Below, piece after piece: positions 8,568 through 16,301 of a stretch of 64,000 bases of DNA. The DNA lies in the NCBI RefSeq assembly GCF_036002945.1, contig NZ_CP108529.1, positions 2,728,001-2,792,000 on the forward strand, read 5' to 3'. Origin of the DNA: Streptomyces sp. NBC_01224. Its GTDB lineage: Bacteria > Actinomycetota > Actinomycetes > Streptomycetales > Streptomycetaceae. Made by a program: the position numbers and the translations under genes. How positions within the stretch are numbered: position 1 is the first letter of the stretch; every line of letters starts with the position of its first letter. The notes beneath the pieces were generated by a model, which searched no databases, was not told where the DNA came from, and worked only from the letters and a program-made list of their open reading frames with translations.

Positions 8568-9389
8568 ATGCACTCGGCGAAGAAGAACAAGCGGATCACG
8601 TCCTGGCACCTGATCGGCGCCCAGCTGGCGACGTTCCGCAAGGCGGCCCGGATGACGCAGGCGGCGCTGGCCGATCAGTTCTGCGTGGGCGAGGACACGA
8701 TCGCGTCGATCGAGCAGGGGCGCAGGGCGCTGCAGTGGGACTTCGCGGTCCAACTGGATGAACTGCTGGACACGAAGGGGGCGTTGCAGGTCGCGGTGTC
8801 GAAGGTGCCGCAGAAGGAGCGGTTTCCTGCGTTCGTACAGGACTACGTGGAGTACGAACAGGAGGCAGTGACGCTGCTCTGGTACGAGAACCAGGTCGTG
8901 CCCGGGCTCCTCCAGACGGAGGAGTACATCCGGTTCGTCTTCTCCTGCCTCTACCCGCCCCTCGAAGAGGACGAGCGGGAGGAGTGGGTGACGGGTCGAC
9001 TCGACCGGCAGAAGCTCCTCGAACGCAAACCTCGGCCGATGCTGCACTTCGTGCTGGAGGAGAGCATTCTGCGCGGCCGGCTCGGGGACCCCACCGTGCT
9101 CCAGGAGCAGATCCGGCATCTGCGCCGGTGCATGGAACTCCCTTTCCTGGGGCTCCAGATCATGCCGACGAAGCTCCCGAAGCATGCCGGACTCGCGGGG
9201 CCCATGGTGCTGCTGGAGACTCCCGACCACGACCATCTCGCCTACGTCGACAGCCAGCTGACGGGCTATCTCTACGATGATCCAGATGACGTCAGCGTGC
9301 TCCAGCAGAAATATGGGATGCTGCGTTCGCAGGCACTCTCCGTCGAGAAGACCGCACGCCTACTGGACGAACTGCTTGGAGAAACATGA
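8568..9389 (+). CDS. XRE-family regulator with DUF5753 (WhiJ-like)
   Basis: 273 residues. An N-terminal Cro/C1-type HTH covers about residues 10-70 (QLATFRKAARMTQAALADQF, then GEDTIASIEQGRRAL). The remainder is DUF5753, with the typical ENQVVPGLLQTEEY, an HFVLEESILR core and PMVLLETPDHDHLAYVDSQL. The start has a strong ribosome binding site, GGGGAGAGG, 6 nt before the ATG. The stop codon overlaps the start of the DUF397 gene as ATGA, so the two are translationally coupled, as expected for regulator/DUF397 pairs that act together. Confidence 0.92.
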   Translation: MHSAKKNKRITSWHLIGAQLATFRKAARMTQAALADQFCVGEDTIASIEQGRRALQWDFAVQLDELLDTKGALQVAVSKVPQKERFPAFVQDYVEYEQEAVTLLWYENQVVPGLLQTEEYIRFVFSCLYPPLEEDEREEWVTGRLDRQKLLERKPRPMLHFVLEESILRGRLGDPTVLQEQIRHLRRCMELPFLGLQIMPTKLPKHAGLAGPMVLLETPDHDHLAYVDSQLTGYLYDDPDDVSVLQQKYGMLRSQALSVEKTARLLDELLGET

Positions 9390-9655
9390 CCCGCGCAGCA
9401 CACCCGGCTCCCCGTACCACCGCCCTCGCCTGGTTCAAGTCCAGCTACAGCAACGACCAGGGCGGCGCCTGCCTCGAAGTCGCCTACGACTGGCGCAAGT
9501 CCAGCTACAGCAGCGATCAGGGCGGCGACTGCGTCGAGGTGGCCACCCACCCCACCGCCGTCCACATCCGCGACTCCAAGGTCACCGACGGCCCCGTCCT
9601 CACCGTTCCGCCCGCCGCCTGGGCCGCCTTCCTCAGCCTCGGCTTCACGGCCTGA
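9386..9655 (+). CDS. DUF397 protein with internal partial duplication
   Basis: 89 residues. The C-terminal part is a normal DUF397 domain: WRKSSYSSDQGGDCVEVA, then VHIRDSKVTDGPVLTV and PAAWAAFLSLG. Just before it lies a second copy of only the first 20 residues (WFKSSYSNDQGGACLEVAYD), so the protein is longer than the usual 60-70 residues. The start codon overlaps the stop of the upstream XRE gene. DUF397 proteins are small acidic partners of DUF5753 regulators. Whether the extra half-domain folds is unknown. Confidence 0.9.
   Translation: MTRAAHPAPRTTALAWFKSSYSNDQGGACLEVAYDWRKSSYSSDQGGDCVEVATHPTAVHIRDSKVTDGPVLTVPPAAWAAFLSLGFTA
9431..9550 (+). repeat. Tandem 60-bp duplication inside the DUF397 gene
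   Basis: Units 9431-9490 and 9491-9550 match at about 80 percent of positions by eye, with no gaps, and keep the reading frame. Most differences are synonymous or affect the less conserved residues, so this is an old in-frame duplication. Confidence 0.85.
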
Positions 9656-10189
9656 GGGTCGACACCACCGGGATTCGGCCCCCACGTGCGCCGGACCGTT
9701 GGGCCTGATCGCCGGCTCGGCGACCTTCGACGAGTCGCAGCTTCCGGTTGTCGTGTCATCGCGAGCCCACTGATCTCCGATACGACCGCACCGATCACCG
9801 CGTCCAGCACCGCATCCGCGCGCTCCGCATGCCCGCCCGCCTGAATGCGCCCATCCTGGCCATCCCGGCCGGCGGCGGCCTGTATCAGCAAGGCGAGGTC
9901 CATGCCGGCCTGCACCGACGGGCATCGGCACCACGATCGCGCGTCGAAGCCCGATCGAGCCTGCGAGGTCCGGCTGATCCGTTGAGGTTGCCGCGCCTCC
10001 TCCGTGCTCGCCGGCCGGACGAACGCTCCCGGACGACGTCGGCAGACTACTTCCCGGAGCAGGCCGCAAACCGACAGGTTTCGGTCATGCGGTCGACGGT
10101 TGCCTCGTCAGAGGGTTCGCCCCGTGTCCCGCGGCTTGTGTGCCGAGGCCCGCGGCTATGGTCTGCCCTTCGACTACAGGGAGTGCGTC
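9656..10189. other. Long intergenic stretch with no supported gene
   Basis: No frame shows Streptomyces-like codon bias together with a ribosome binding site or a recognisable family. The short open frames here are probably fortuitous or decayed. The promoter of the lipoprotein gene at 10190 is expected in the last 100 bp, but I see no convincing -35/-10 pair. Confidence 0.5.
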
Positions 10190-10645
10190 ATGCGCAAGTT
10201 TTGGCTGTCCGTGGCCGCGGTTGCTGCCGCTGCCGGGCTACTCACGGCGTGTTCGGGTGCAAAGGACTCCACCGACTCCGCGAAAGAGGGCGCCCCGACA
10301 GCGGGGACGGGGAGAGCCTGGAGCGAGGAGGCCTCGGCGGCGAACCCGTCGAGGGACGTCAAGATCGTGAAGTCAGGGTTCGAGGGCCATCGGGCCCGGG
10401 GCCATCGCGCGTACGTTGTGCACTACACGATCAGGAACGGCGGGAGCGGGGCGGCGAGTTACTTCGCGCAGTTCGAGTTCCTGGACAAGGACGGGGATGT
10501 TCTCGGGAACACCGGGGTGACGGCCGACAGGCTGGGCCCCGGGAAGACGACGACGGGGAGCTCGGCGCCACGGGACGCGGAGATCGAAGACGGCACCGTC
10601 AAAGACATTGCGTCCGTGCGCGTCACGCACGTCGAGCGCACGTGA
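10190..10645 (+). CDS. Small lipoprotein with FxLYD-like domain
   Basis: 151 residues from an ATG preceded by AGGGAG. The signal peptide ends in the lipobox LLTACSG, so the protein should be anchored to the outer face of the membrane through the Cys at about residue 21. After a Ser/Thr-rich linker, residues 60-150 (VKIVKSGFEGH, AYVVHYTIRNGGSGAASYFAQFEFLDKDG, GVTADRLGPGKT) resemble the beta-rich FxLYD/DUF4352 folds of many Gram-positive lipoproteins. The function is unknown. Confidence 0.8.
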   Translation: MRKFWLSVAAVAAAAGLLTACSGAKDSTDSAKEGAPTAGTGRAWSEEASAANPSRDVKIVKSGFEGHRARGHRAYVVHYTIRNGGSGAASYFAQFEFLDKDGDVLGNTGVTADRLGPGKTTTGSSAPRDAEIEDGTVKDIASVRVTHVERT

Positions 10646-10657
10646 CGCGCGTACCGG

Positions 10658-10726
10658 TCACTTCCGCACATCGTCCAGCAAGGTATCCGAGGCGCCCGGC
10701 ACGTCGATCACGCCGTTGCGCGGCAT
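10658..10726 (-). CDS. Possible 22-residue peptide or gene remnant
   Basis: GGAGGGAATC precedes an ATG that opens MPRNGVIDVPGASDTLLDDVRK. The same frame stays open and GC3-rich for about 20 codons upstream of the ATG (from about 10796), so this may instead be the 3' end of a lost gene. No family is recognised. It is convergent with the lipoprotein gene at its 3' side. Confidence 0.25.
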   Translation of the reverse strand: MPRNGVIDVPGASDTLLDDVRK

Positions 10727-10922
10727 GATTCCCTCCGATGCCGCGACCGGCACCGCCTTCGTGAAGGACAGGGACGGCTTCGAGATGTGACACCTCGGGC
10801 CCTGCCGGGTCTCCGGCGTCGACCGCAGGTTGGATGCACGACGGTCACCACGCAACGGGGCCAAGGCGGGCCCGCATGTACGCTGCCCGGCATTCGGCTC
10901 CCTCGATGGATGGATCGACCTC

Positions 10923-11210
10923 GTGCACGTTGTGTTCACCGGCCGCGTCATCGAGTGGCGGGGGCCTTCACCGTTCTGCTTCGCCGCCGTGCCCGACGAC
11001 CAGGCCGCCGACATCTGCGAGGTGGCTGCGCTGGCCACGTACGGCTGGGGCGCGCTCCCCCTGGACGCGCGCATCGGCGAGACCGCTTTCACCACGTCGC
11101 TCTTCCCCAAGGACGGCAGCTACCTGCTGCGGCTCAAGAACGCGGTCCGCAAGCCGCAGGGACTCTCGGCAGGTGACGAGGTGACCGTGACCACGACCGT
11201 CCGCGTGTAG
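10923..11210 (+). CDS. DUF1905 domain protein
   Basis: 95 residues if started at the GTG at 10923; an in-frame ATG at 10830 would add 31 residues that do not resemble the family. HVVFTGRVIEWRGPSPFCFAAVP, then WGALPLDARIGETAFTTSLFPKDGSYLLRLKNAVRKPQGLSAGDEVTV, matches the small all-beta DUF1905 fold (with its typical G-x-T-x-F-x-T-x-L-x-P pattern) nearly end to end. Proteins of this family stand alone or are fused to YdeI-type domains; their function is not established. Confidence 0.85.
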   Translation: MHVVFTGRVIEWRGPSPFCFAAVPDDQAADICEVAALATYGWGALPLDARIGETAFTTSLFPKDGSYLLRLKNAVRKPQGLSAGDEVTVTTTVRV

Positions 11211-11335
11211 CTGTCGCGTGATGTGGGTGTCGGCAGGATCGCGACCGGCCGCATCGCCCGAACCGCTTGGCAGGCCGGCTCATTTCTGCATCCGGACGGT
11301 GCCCGCGACCCGGCCGCTGTGCCCGAGCCCTCTCC

Positions 11336-11581
11336 TCAGCGCTCCCGCGTGTACGTCACGATCCACGCAATGGCGAGAACAACTCCGAGAACCCCCACGC
11401 CGAAGATACCGAAGGCCGTCCAGATCCCCTTTCCGTCCACCACGGAGCGCACCCCGCCGGCGAGCCCGCCGACGGCCATGCAGATGCCGAGGACGAACGC
11501 CCGTGAACTCCGGGGGCGCAGCCAGTGCCACAAGTTCGGACGGCGGCGACCAGGCGGCGGCGGGCCTGCGGAGTGCTTCAC
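11336..11581 (-). CDS. Small two-helix membrane protein, last gene of the WXG100-like cassette
   Basis: 81 residues with two predicted transmembrane helices (AFVLGICMAVGGLAGGV and IFGVGVLGVVLAIAWIVTYT) and a basic N-terminus. Its start overlaps the stop of the upstream 317-residue gene by 4 nt, so the two are translationally coupled. In a type VII secretion cassette this position is typical for an immunity or chaperone-like partner, but nothing in the sequence proves that. Confidence 0.7.
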   Translation of the reverse strand: MKHSAGPPPPGRRRPNLWHWLRPRSSRAFVLGICMAVGGLAGGVRSVVDGKGIWTAFGIFGVGVLGVVLAIAWIVTYTRER

Positions 11582-12531
11582 CGGTACCTCACCTTTCCTG
11601 GTTCTGCAGGGGCTTCCACATGGGTGTCACCGGGTTCCTTCTTCGACGGCGTGTAGTAGAAGTCGATTCCCGTCGCCACCACGGCGACCGGCGCACCGAA
11701 TATCTTCCCCCCGAACTTGCCGACCGTGTTGATGAACGTGGGGCGATGGTGTTTCCCCTTTACGTCGCTCAGGATCGATCCCTTCTCAAGATGCTTGCTG
11801 GCCTCGCCGGCGGCATAGGCGGGCGTTCCGCCGATGAACCCCTGCACCGCGCCGTTGATGTCTCCGTGCAGGAGTGCCTCACCGCCGCCCATCCAGGATC
11901 GGTAACTGAGGAACTCGGCAATGGGCTTGATGGTGCCGCTGCCCCACTTCTTGGGGGGCTCGTACTCCGTCTTGTCCAGCTTTGTTCGTTGTTCTTGCAC
12001 CATGCCCGTCTTCGCATCCTTCAGCGAGCCGTAGTGCATGCTGCTGAACTCGTGCGGGTCCTTGGTGAGATCCCTCAAACCCCAGGCACAGAGTGCGTCG
12101 GCGTCGACCGCACGCTGGAGAATGGCCTCCAGTCGATCGACGAGTGCGTCGACGTCACCCTGGGCCGCGTGGGAGCCCTCCGGGTGCGTGATGACTCCGT
12201 CCGGGGCGATTCTGAGGCCGTGCGGCGGATTGTCGTAAATCGTTTCGAGATCGGCCTTGGCTTGCGTCAACTCACCGTAGGCGTCCTTGAGTATGTTGGT
12301 GATGCTCTCGGCCTGGGTCACCGCATCGCGGAACTCGGCTGCCGTCCTCGTGACGAACGGCTTGGTGACGGAAGCGTTCTCGCCCTTCCAGGCCGTCCCT
12401 TCCGCATAGGAACTCATGTCCCCTGCGTCCTTGGCGAGTTCCTTGAGTTTTTTGACCATGGCAACCCAGTCGTCGATCGCCGAATCGAGTGGCTTGGTCT
12501 TCAGGTTGAGAAGCTGCTGGAAAACCAGCAC
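11578..12531 (-). CDS. WXG100-domain protein, putative type VII secretion substrate
   Basis: 317 residues from a GTG preceded by GAGG. The first 110 residues are helical and carry a WxG turn (GTAWKGENASVT) between two helices, as in WXG100/ESX-type proteins. The second half includes a Gly/Ala-rich hydrophobic stretch (FGGKIFGAPVAVVATGIDFYY) and no recognised nuclease, deaminase or other toxin domain. It follows a second WXG-like gene by 72 bp and overlaps a small membrane protein gene by 4 nt. Substrate/effector status is inferred from domain and context; no ESX core gene (eccC, eccD) is in this window. Confidence 0.65.
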   Translation of the reverse strand: MLVFQQLLNLKTKPLDSAIDDWVAMVKKLKELAKDAGDMSSYAEGTAWKGENASVTKPFVTRTAAEFRDAVTQAESITNILKDAYGELTQAKADLETIYDNPPHGLRIAPDGVITHPEGSHAAQGDVDALVDRLEAILQRAVDADALCAWGLRDLTKDPHEFSSMHYGSLKDAKTGMVQEQRTKLDKTEYEPPKKWGSGTIKPIAEFLSYRSWMGGGEALLHGDINGAVQGFIGGTPAYAAGEASKHLEKGSILSDVKGKHHRPTFINTVGKFGGKIFGAPVAVVATGIDFYYTPSKKEPGDTHVEAPAEPGKVRYR

Positions 12532-12603
12532 CGGGCACCTCGCCTGGGTGGGGAAAGAAGGGAAGTAAGGAGGAAGGTGGATGAATAGCCGGAGGAGGCC
12601 GGA

Positions 12604-13080
12604 TCACATGATGGGACCCTGAGCCTTCGGTATCGAGGGCTTGGTGTCTTCTTCGGGGACGTCGTAGTAATCGGCAATCCTGGACGCGCTGACCTGGGTG
12701 GCGACCCATTCGTCGTCCTTTTTCTTCGACGCCTTCGTGAAGTCGAGATGATTGGAAATGTGCGCGCAGGAATCGGCCAGTGTCCCGACCTGCTCGTCCC
12801 ACACCTTGGATGCGGCGGTCAGCGCCTTGCCCATCTCGAACCCGTCCGATGCCAGGCTCGTACCGGCGGCCTCGGTCGTGGTCCGGGCGTGCGTGCCGTC
12901 GGCCTTCAGGTTGTTGTGCAACTGGTAAGCGAAATGGCCGATCTTGCCCAGCTCGTCGTCGTAGATGACGAGGTCCCCGTCGGACGGCGCCGAGCGCGGG
13001 TCCGACGTCGGCGCACCGTTCAGCTGCATACGGGCGGCGGCATTCGCCTTGAGGCCGGCCCACTCTTCCTCGAAGGACAT
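12604..13080 (-). CDS. WXG100-like partner protein
   Basis: 158 residues from the ATG at 13080, 6-7 nt after AGGAGG; the open frame extends to 13125 without a better start. The N-terminus SFEEEWAGLKANAAARMQLNGAP is the type often found ahead of WXG100 substrates in Streptomyces. The middle is helical (HFAYQLHNNLKADGTHARTT, AASKVWDEQVGTLADSCAHI) and the C-terminus is charged, with DDEWVATQ and a tyrosine-rich tail. It is the first gene of the cassette running to 11336. Confidence 0.65.
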   Translation of the reverse strand: MSFEEEWAGLKANAAARMQLNGAPTSDPRSAPSDGDLVIYDDELGKIGHFAYQLHNNLKADGTHARTTTEAAGTSLASDGFEMGKALTAASKVWDEQVGTLADSCAHISNHLDFTKASKKKDDEWVATQVSASRIADYYDVPEEDTKPSIPKAQGPIM

Positions 13081-13277
13081 GAACCCTCCTGGTGATCGCG
13101 ATGGCCGGCGCCACTGACGTGCCAAATCCGGTTATTGACCGATCCGGCGGTACGCCGAACCGGTCAGCTCGGGTCAGGGCCTCGGTAGTTGACCATGCTA
13201 ATCCGTCACACATTCGAATCGACGAGGTGGTGCCCCTCGTCGAGGCCCGGCGCAGCCGACGTGGTGTGAGACAGCGA

Positions 13278-13316
13278 CACGGGGTGTCCCTGTCCGGCGG
13301 ACAGGGGCACCCCGTG
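13278..13316 (-). terminator. Strong terminator after the secreted peptidase-like gene
   Basis: CACGGGGTG/CACCCCGTG plus CCCTGTCC/GGACAGGG form a 17-bp stem with one T-G mismatch position and a GGC loop, starting about 20 bp past the stop codon at 13337. It is the most stable hairpin in this part of the window. Confidence 0.75.
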
Positions 13317-13336
13317 CGGGTCGATGCGTGCAGAAG

Positions 13337-13861
13337 TCAGCAGCCGCCGCAGTTGTAGTACGTCACATCCCAGTGGTTGCCCTCGTCCGCGTAGACGTTG
13401 CCGGAACCCGACTTGTACTGGGGTGCACCGTCGCCACGCAGCCCTATGTAGGTGAAGACGCCGTGGACGTAGTTCGTGAGACAGGTGGACTTGCCGAAGT
13501 CGAGCTTGTACCCGTTCCAGTGCGAGTACGTACCACTGGCGTGCCCGGTCTCGGTACCGCCGGTGATGTTCAGCGCGCAGCCCGTGGCGCTCTTGAGGGT
13601 CTGGGCGCCCTGAGCGGTGGCCAGGTTGAGCTGGTCGAACGAGGTACAGGTGGCCACGTTGCGGTTGGAGCAGCCGCCGGAGGACGACCAGGTGATTCCG
13701 GAGGAGCTGAACCGGGCGGCGGCCTGTGCGTGGGTGAGCTTCGTGTCGGCGTGGGCCTGGGTGGCACCGCTGCCGAGAACGCCGACGCCGGGGGCGAAGA
13801 GGACGCCGAGGACGAGGGCGAGGGCGGTCAGGACGGGGCGAAGTGTCATACGGGACACCAT
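13337..13861 (-). CDS. Secreted protein, probable M15-like zinc peptidase
   Basis: 174 residues from the ATG at 13861, which has GGAGGAG 7 nt upstream; the longer open frame lacks a signal. The signal peptide ends around GATQAHA. The mature part has LTHAQAAARFSSSGITWSSS, then SHWNGYKLDFG and a C-terminal NHWDVTYYNC. SHWNGYKLD has the H-x6-D spacing of LAS/M15 peptidases (SxHxxGxAxD), and the late NHWD could supply the third zinc ligand. Six or more Cys suggest disulfides. The enzymatic assignment is inference from these motifs; a cell-wall peptide substrate is possible but unproved. Confidence 0.6.
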   Translation of the reverse strand: MVSRMTLRPVLTALALVLGVLFAPGVGVLGSGATQAHADTKLTHAQAAARFSSSGITWSSSGGCSNRNVATCTSFDQLNLATAQGAQTLKSATGCALNITGGTETGHASGTYSHWNGYKLDFGKSTCLTNYVHGVFTYIGLRGDGAPQYKSGSGNVYADEGNHWDVTYYNCGGC

Positions 13862-13996
13862 GGGGGGACTCCTCCTGCTCATGACAAATAAGGGGCAGGG
13901 AGATAGTGCCCGAGTTCTACGCGCGTCCGCCAGAGGGCGAAAGGGGCGGATGGCGACAGGCGAGTCGCCCTTCGCGAACAACCCGCACCCTTGATG

Positions 13997-14062
13997 TTGA
14001 ACTTTGAACTAGATGCGGCTAGAGTCAATCTCGTTGAAGGTTAAACAACAACTTCGACCGCC
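13997..14062 (+). promoter_or_regulatory. YceI gene promoter with adjacent inverted repeat
   Basis: TTGAAC (13997-14002), a 17-bp spacer and TAGAGT (14020-14025) form a good sigma-70-like promoter. A second TTGAAC lies at 14004-14009. Just downstream, at the expected start of transcription, GTTGAAG and CTTCGAC flank GTTAAACAACAA; this loose dyad resembles MarR-type operators. The predicted leader is about 60 nt and ends at GAGGAGGAG. Confidence 0.5.
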
Positions 14063-14090
14063 ACTCGACCACGTCCCCCGAGGAGGAGCC

Positions 14091-14720
14091 ATGGCTCTGT
14101 TCAACCGCAAGAACAACAACGCCCCGTCCGCCACCGCCGTCGCCACCGCCCCCGCCGTGGACCCGGCCCTCGCCGCCCTCACCGGCGACTACACGATCGA
14201 CCCGGCGCACTCCAGCATCGGATTCACCGTGCGTCACGCCATGGTCACCAACGTGCGCGGCACCTTCGGCGAGCACGAGGGCAGCCTGAAGCTCGACGGT
14301 CACAACCCCGCGAACTCCGCCGCCTCGATCGACGTCAAGATCGCCAGCGTCGACACCGGCATCGCCGACCGCGACGGCCACCTGGTCAGCGGCGACTTCT
14401 TCGACGCCGAGAAGTTCCCCCTCATGACCTTCCGCTCCACACACGCCGAGCAGCTCGGCGGCGACAAGTACCGCATCACCGGCGACCTCACCATCAAGGA
14501 CGTCACGCGTCCCCTCGCCATCGACCTGGAGTTCAATGGCTCCGCCACCGACGTCTACGGCAACGAGCGCGTCGGCTTCGAGGGCGGCGCGGACATCCTG
14601 CGCTCCGACTGGGGCCTGACCTGGAACGCGGCGCTGGAGACCGGCGGCGTGATGGTCAGCGACAAGGTCAAGCTCAACTTCGACATCTCCGCGATCAAGG
14701 CCGCAGCAGCGCAGGCCTGA
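14091..14720 (+). CDS. YceI-family lipocalin-like protein
   Basis: 209 residues from the ATG at 14091, which follows the ribosome binding site GAGGAGG. Residues 32-205 form the YceI domain: GDYTIDPAHSSIGFTVRHAMVTNVRG, DGHLVSGDFFDAEKFP, ITGDLTIKDVTRPLAIDLEF and DWGLTWNAALETGGVMVSDKVKL. No signal peptide is present, so it is cytoplasmic, unlike the periplasmic Escherichia coli protein. YceI folds bind isoprenoid or other long-chain lipids; the ligand here is unknown. The gene is convergent with the flavoprotein at 14876, with a terminator between them. Confidence 0.93.
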   Translation: MALFNRKNNNAPSATAVATAPAVDPALAALTGDYTIDPAHSSIGFTVRHAMVTNVRGTFGEHEGSLKLDGHNPANSAASIDVKIASVDTGIADRDGHLVSGDFFDAEKFPLMTFRSTHAEQLGGDKYRITGDLTIKDVTRPLAIDLEFNGSATDVYGNERVGFEGGADILRSDWGLTWNAALETGGVMVSDKVKLNFDISAIKAAAAQA

Positions 14721-14747
14721 CGCCTCCCGCTGCCTCACGCCTGAACC

Positions 14748-14801
14748 CGAGCGCGCCCGCCTTCCCCCCTCCCCCGCCTGGGGTCGGAAGGCGGGCGCTC
14801 G
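14748..14801. terminator. Bidirectional terminator between YceI and flavoprotein genes
   Basis: CGAGCG-c-GCCCGCCTTCC (14748-14765) pairs with GGAAGGCGGGCGCTCG (14786-14801), with one bulged base and a 20-nt pyrimidine-rich loop. It lies between convergent stop codons. Confidence 0.65.
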
Positions 14802-14875
14802 TCGTCGGGCGGGATGGCGCACCACCGTGATCCGACCGGACCACTCCCTTCGTGCGGCCTCTGCGGACCGGCCGG

Positions 14876-15937
14876 TCACAACCCGTGTCGTCGCTCCCCG
14901 AGCACCCGCTCGCAGACTTCACGCTCCGCCGCCGCCGAGAAGGCCGCGCGGCGACGGGCCGCGACCGCCCGGCGGGTCTCTTCGGCGATCAGATCCGTAT
15001 TGATCGCCGCGGCGGCCCGCATCCCGGCGTTGGCGGCGCCGATGACCTGCCCCTTCAGGTCGGCGACGTTGCCGGCCACCCAGACGCCGGGGACTTCCGT
15101 CGCACCGGTCGGATCGGCGGCGATGTACGTGCCGATCACCTGACCGCCCATCTCCTGCTCGACCGCCGTCAGACCCAGGGTCGCGAGAGCGCCCGCGCGG
15201 GCGGTGAAGCGGGGCTGGACCACGACGGCCTCGCACGCGATCACCCGGCCGCCCGCCAGCCGTACCCCGGTGAGCCGGTCGTCCGTCACCTCAAGACCGG
15301 CCACTTCCCCGTCGACCACGGCAACGCCACGTGCGGCCAGTTGCTCGTACTCCTCCTCGGTCGGCTCGGGCCCGGCGTGGACGAAGAAGGTGATGTCCGC
15401 GCTCCACTGACGCCACAACAGCGCCTGATGCACGGCCAGGGGGCCGGTGGCGAGGATGCCGATCGGGCGGGTTGCGACCTCCCAGCCGTGGCAGAACGGG
15501 CAGTGCAGGACCTCGCGCCCCCACCGCTCGACCACGCCCGGCACCGAGGGCAGTTCATCGACGAGGCCGGTGGCCACCAGCAGCCGGCGCGCCACGACAG
15601 CAGCCCCGTCCTCCCGTACGACGCGGAACCCCTCGCCGCCGGACAGCCGCTCGACGGCCACCACCGTGCCCTCGACGATCTCACCCCCATAACCGGTCAC
15701 CTCGTCACGGCCGGCGGCCAGCAGCTCCGAGGGCGGTGTGCCCTCGCGTCCCAGGTAGCTGTGCACGTGCGACGCGGGGGCGTTGCGCGGCCGGCCCGCG
15801 TCGACCACCAGCACCGATCGACGCGCCCTGGCCAGCGATACGGCTCCGCTCAGCCCGGCGGCTCCACCGCCGATCACCACCACGTCGTACCGCTGGTCCA
15901 CGTCGTTCATGTCGTTCGTGTCGCTCATGTCGTTCAT
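14876..15937 (-). CDS. FAD-dependent thioredoxin-reductase-like oxidoreductase
   Basis: 353 residues from the ATG at 15937, with GGAGG upstream. The FAD dinucleotide motif VVVIGGGAAGLSGAVSLARA is near residue 20, a dithiol CPFC with GWEV is near residue 145, and the second FAD motif VPGVWVAGNVADLKGQVIGAANAGMRAA is near residue 300. The nucleotide-binding glycine loop of the NADPH domain is weak (GILATGPLAVHQALL), as in low-molecular-weight TrxR-like enzymes and ferredoxin-dependent relatives. No thioredoxin gene is adjacent. The N-terminus MNDMSDTNDMND comes from a short nucleotide repeat. Confidence 0.85.
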   Translation of the reverse strand: MNDMSDTNDMNDVDQRYDVVVIGGGAAGLSGAVSLARARRSVLVVDAGRPRNAPASHVHSYLGREGTPPSELLAAGRDEVTGYGGEIVEGTVVAVERLSGGEGFRVVREDGAAVVARRLLVATGLVDELPSVPGVVERWGREVLHCPFCHGWEVATRPIGILATGPLAVHQALLWRQWSADITFFVHAGPEPTEEEYEQLAARGVAVVDGEVAGLEVTDDRLTGVRLAGGRVIACEAVVVQPRFTARAGALATLGLTAVEQEMGGQVIGTYIAADPTGATEVPGVWVAGNVADLKGQVIGAANAGMRAAAAINTDLIAEETRRAVAARRRAAFSAAAEREVCERVLGERRHGL

Positions 15938-15994
15938 GAGAAGCACCTCCGTTCACCGGAGAGCGTCCGCGGTGGAGCACGAAATCGGCAAGCA

Positions 15995-16215
15995 TCCTTG
16001 CTGAAGCGGCAAATTCTTGACCTTGTCACCGATTGCGCGGCCGCACTGAACCAGCACGCCCGGATCCTGGGCGGCCTGCAACACCCGCTCGTCACCGGGG
16101 ACGACAACACCCGCTCGTCACCGGGGACGACCGGACCCTGGAGACGGGACTACGTCAACTGGCACCGACGGACGAGCAGTTGCGGGCAGAACTCTCCGCG
16201 GCCGTCAGACCTTGA
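15995..16215 (+). pseudogene. Gene remnant disrupted by a 26-bp tandem duplication
   Basis: The frame from about 15995 reads LLKRQILDLVTDCAAALNQH, then ARILGGLQHPLVTGDD with good codon bias up to the repeat. A 26-bp unit at 16081-16106 is repeated at 16107-16132 with one mismatch. Removing one copy joins the frame to [20 protein letters not shown], then LSAAVRP and a stop at 16215. The duplication therefore looks like the frameshifting event. The family is not recognised and no start codon with a ribosome binding site is evident, so the 5' end may also be lost. Confidence 0.45.
16081..16132. repeat. Tandem 26-bp duplication
   Basis: The two units differ at a single position (the last base). 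The length is not a multiple of 3, so it shifts the reading frame of the remnant at 15995-16215. Confidence 0.9.
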
Positions 16216-16221
16216 ACCCGC

Positions 16222-16285
16222 GCCCCGTCCCACTGTTCCGCCCGCCGCCTGGTCGGCATTCCTCGACGGCGCGGTCTCGGCCTGA
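16222..16285 (+). pseudogene. DUF397 C-terminal remnant
   Basis: PTVPPAAWSAFLDGAVSA followed by a stop is the typical last 18 residues of a DUF397 protein (compare TVPPAAWAAFLSLG at 9600-9650). No upstream part of the domain is present in any frame, so only the tail survives. It points to the loss of a second DUF397 gene. Confidence 0.45.
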
Positions 16286-16301
16286 TCAGGGAAGGCGTGG
16301 G

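Noticed and set aside
15900..15940. CATGTCGTT repeats before the flavoprotein gene
   Set aside because: Simple-sequence repeat encoding MNDMSDTNDMND at the N-terminus; no sign of a binding array.
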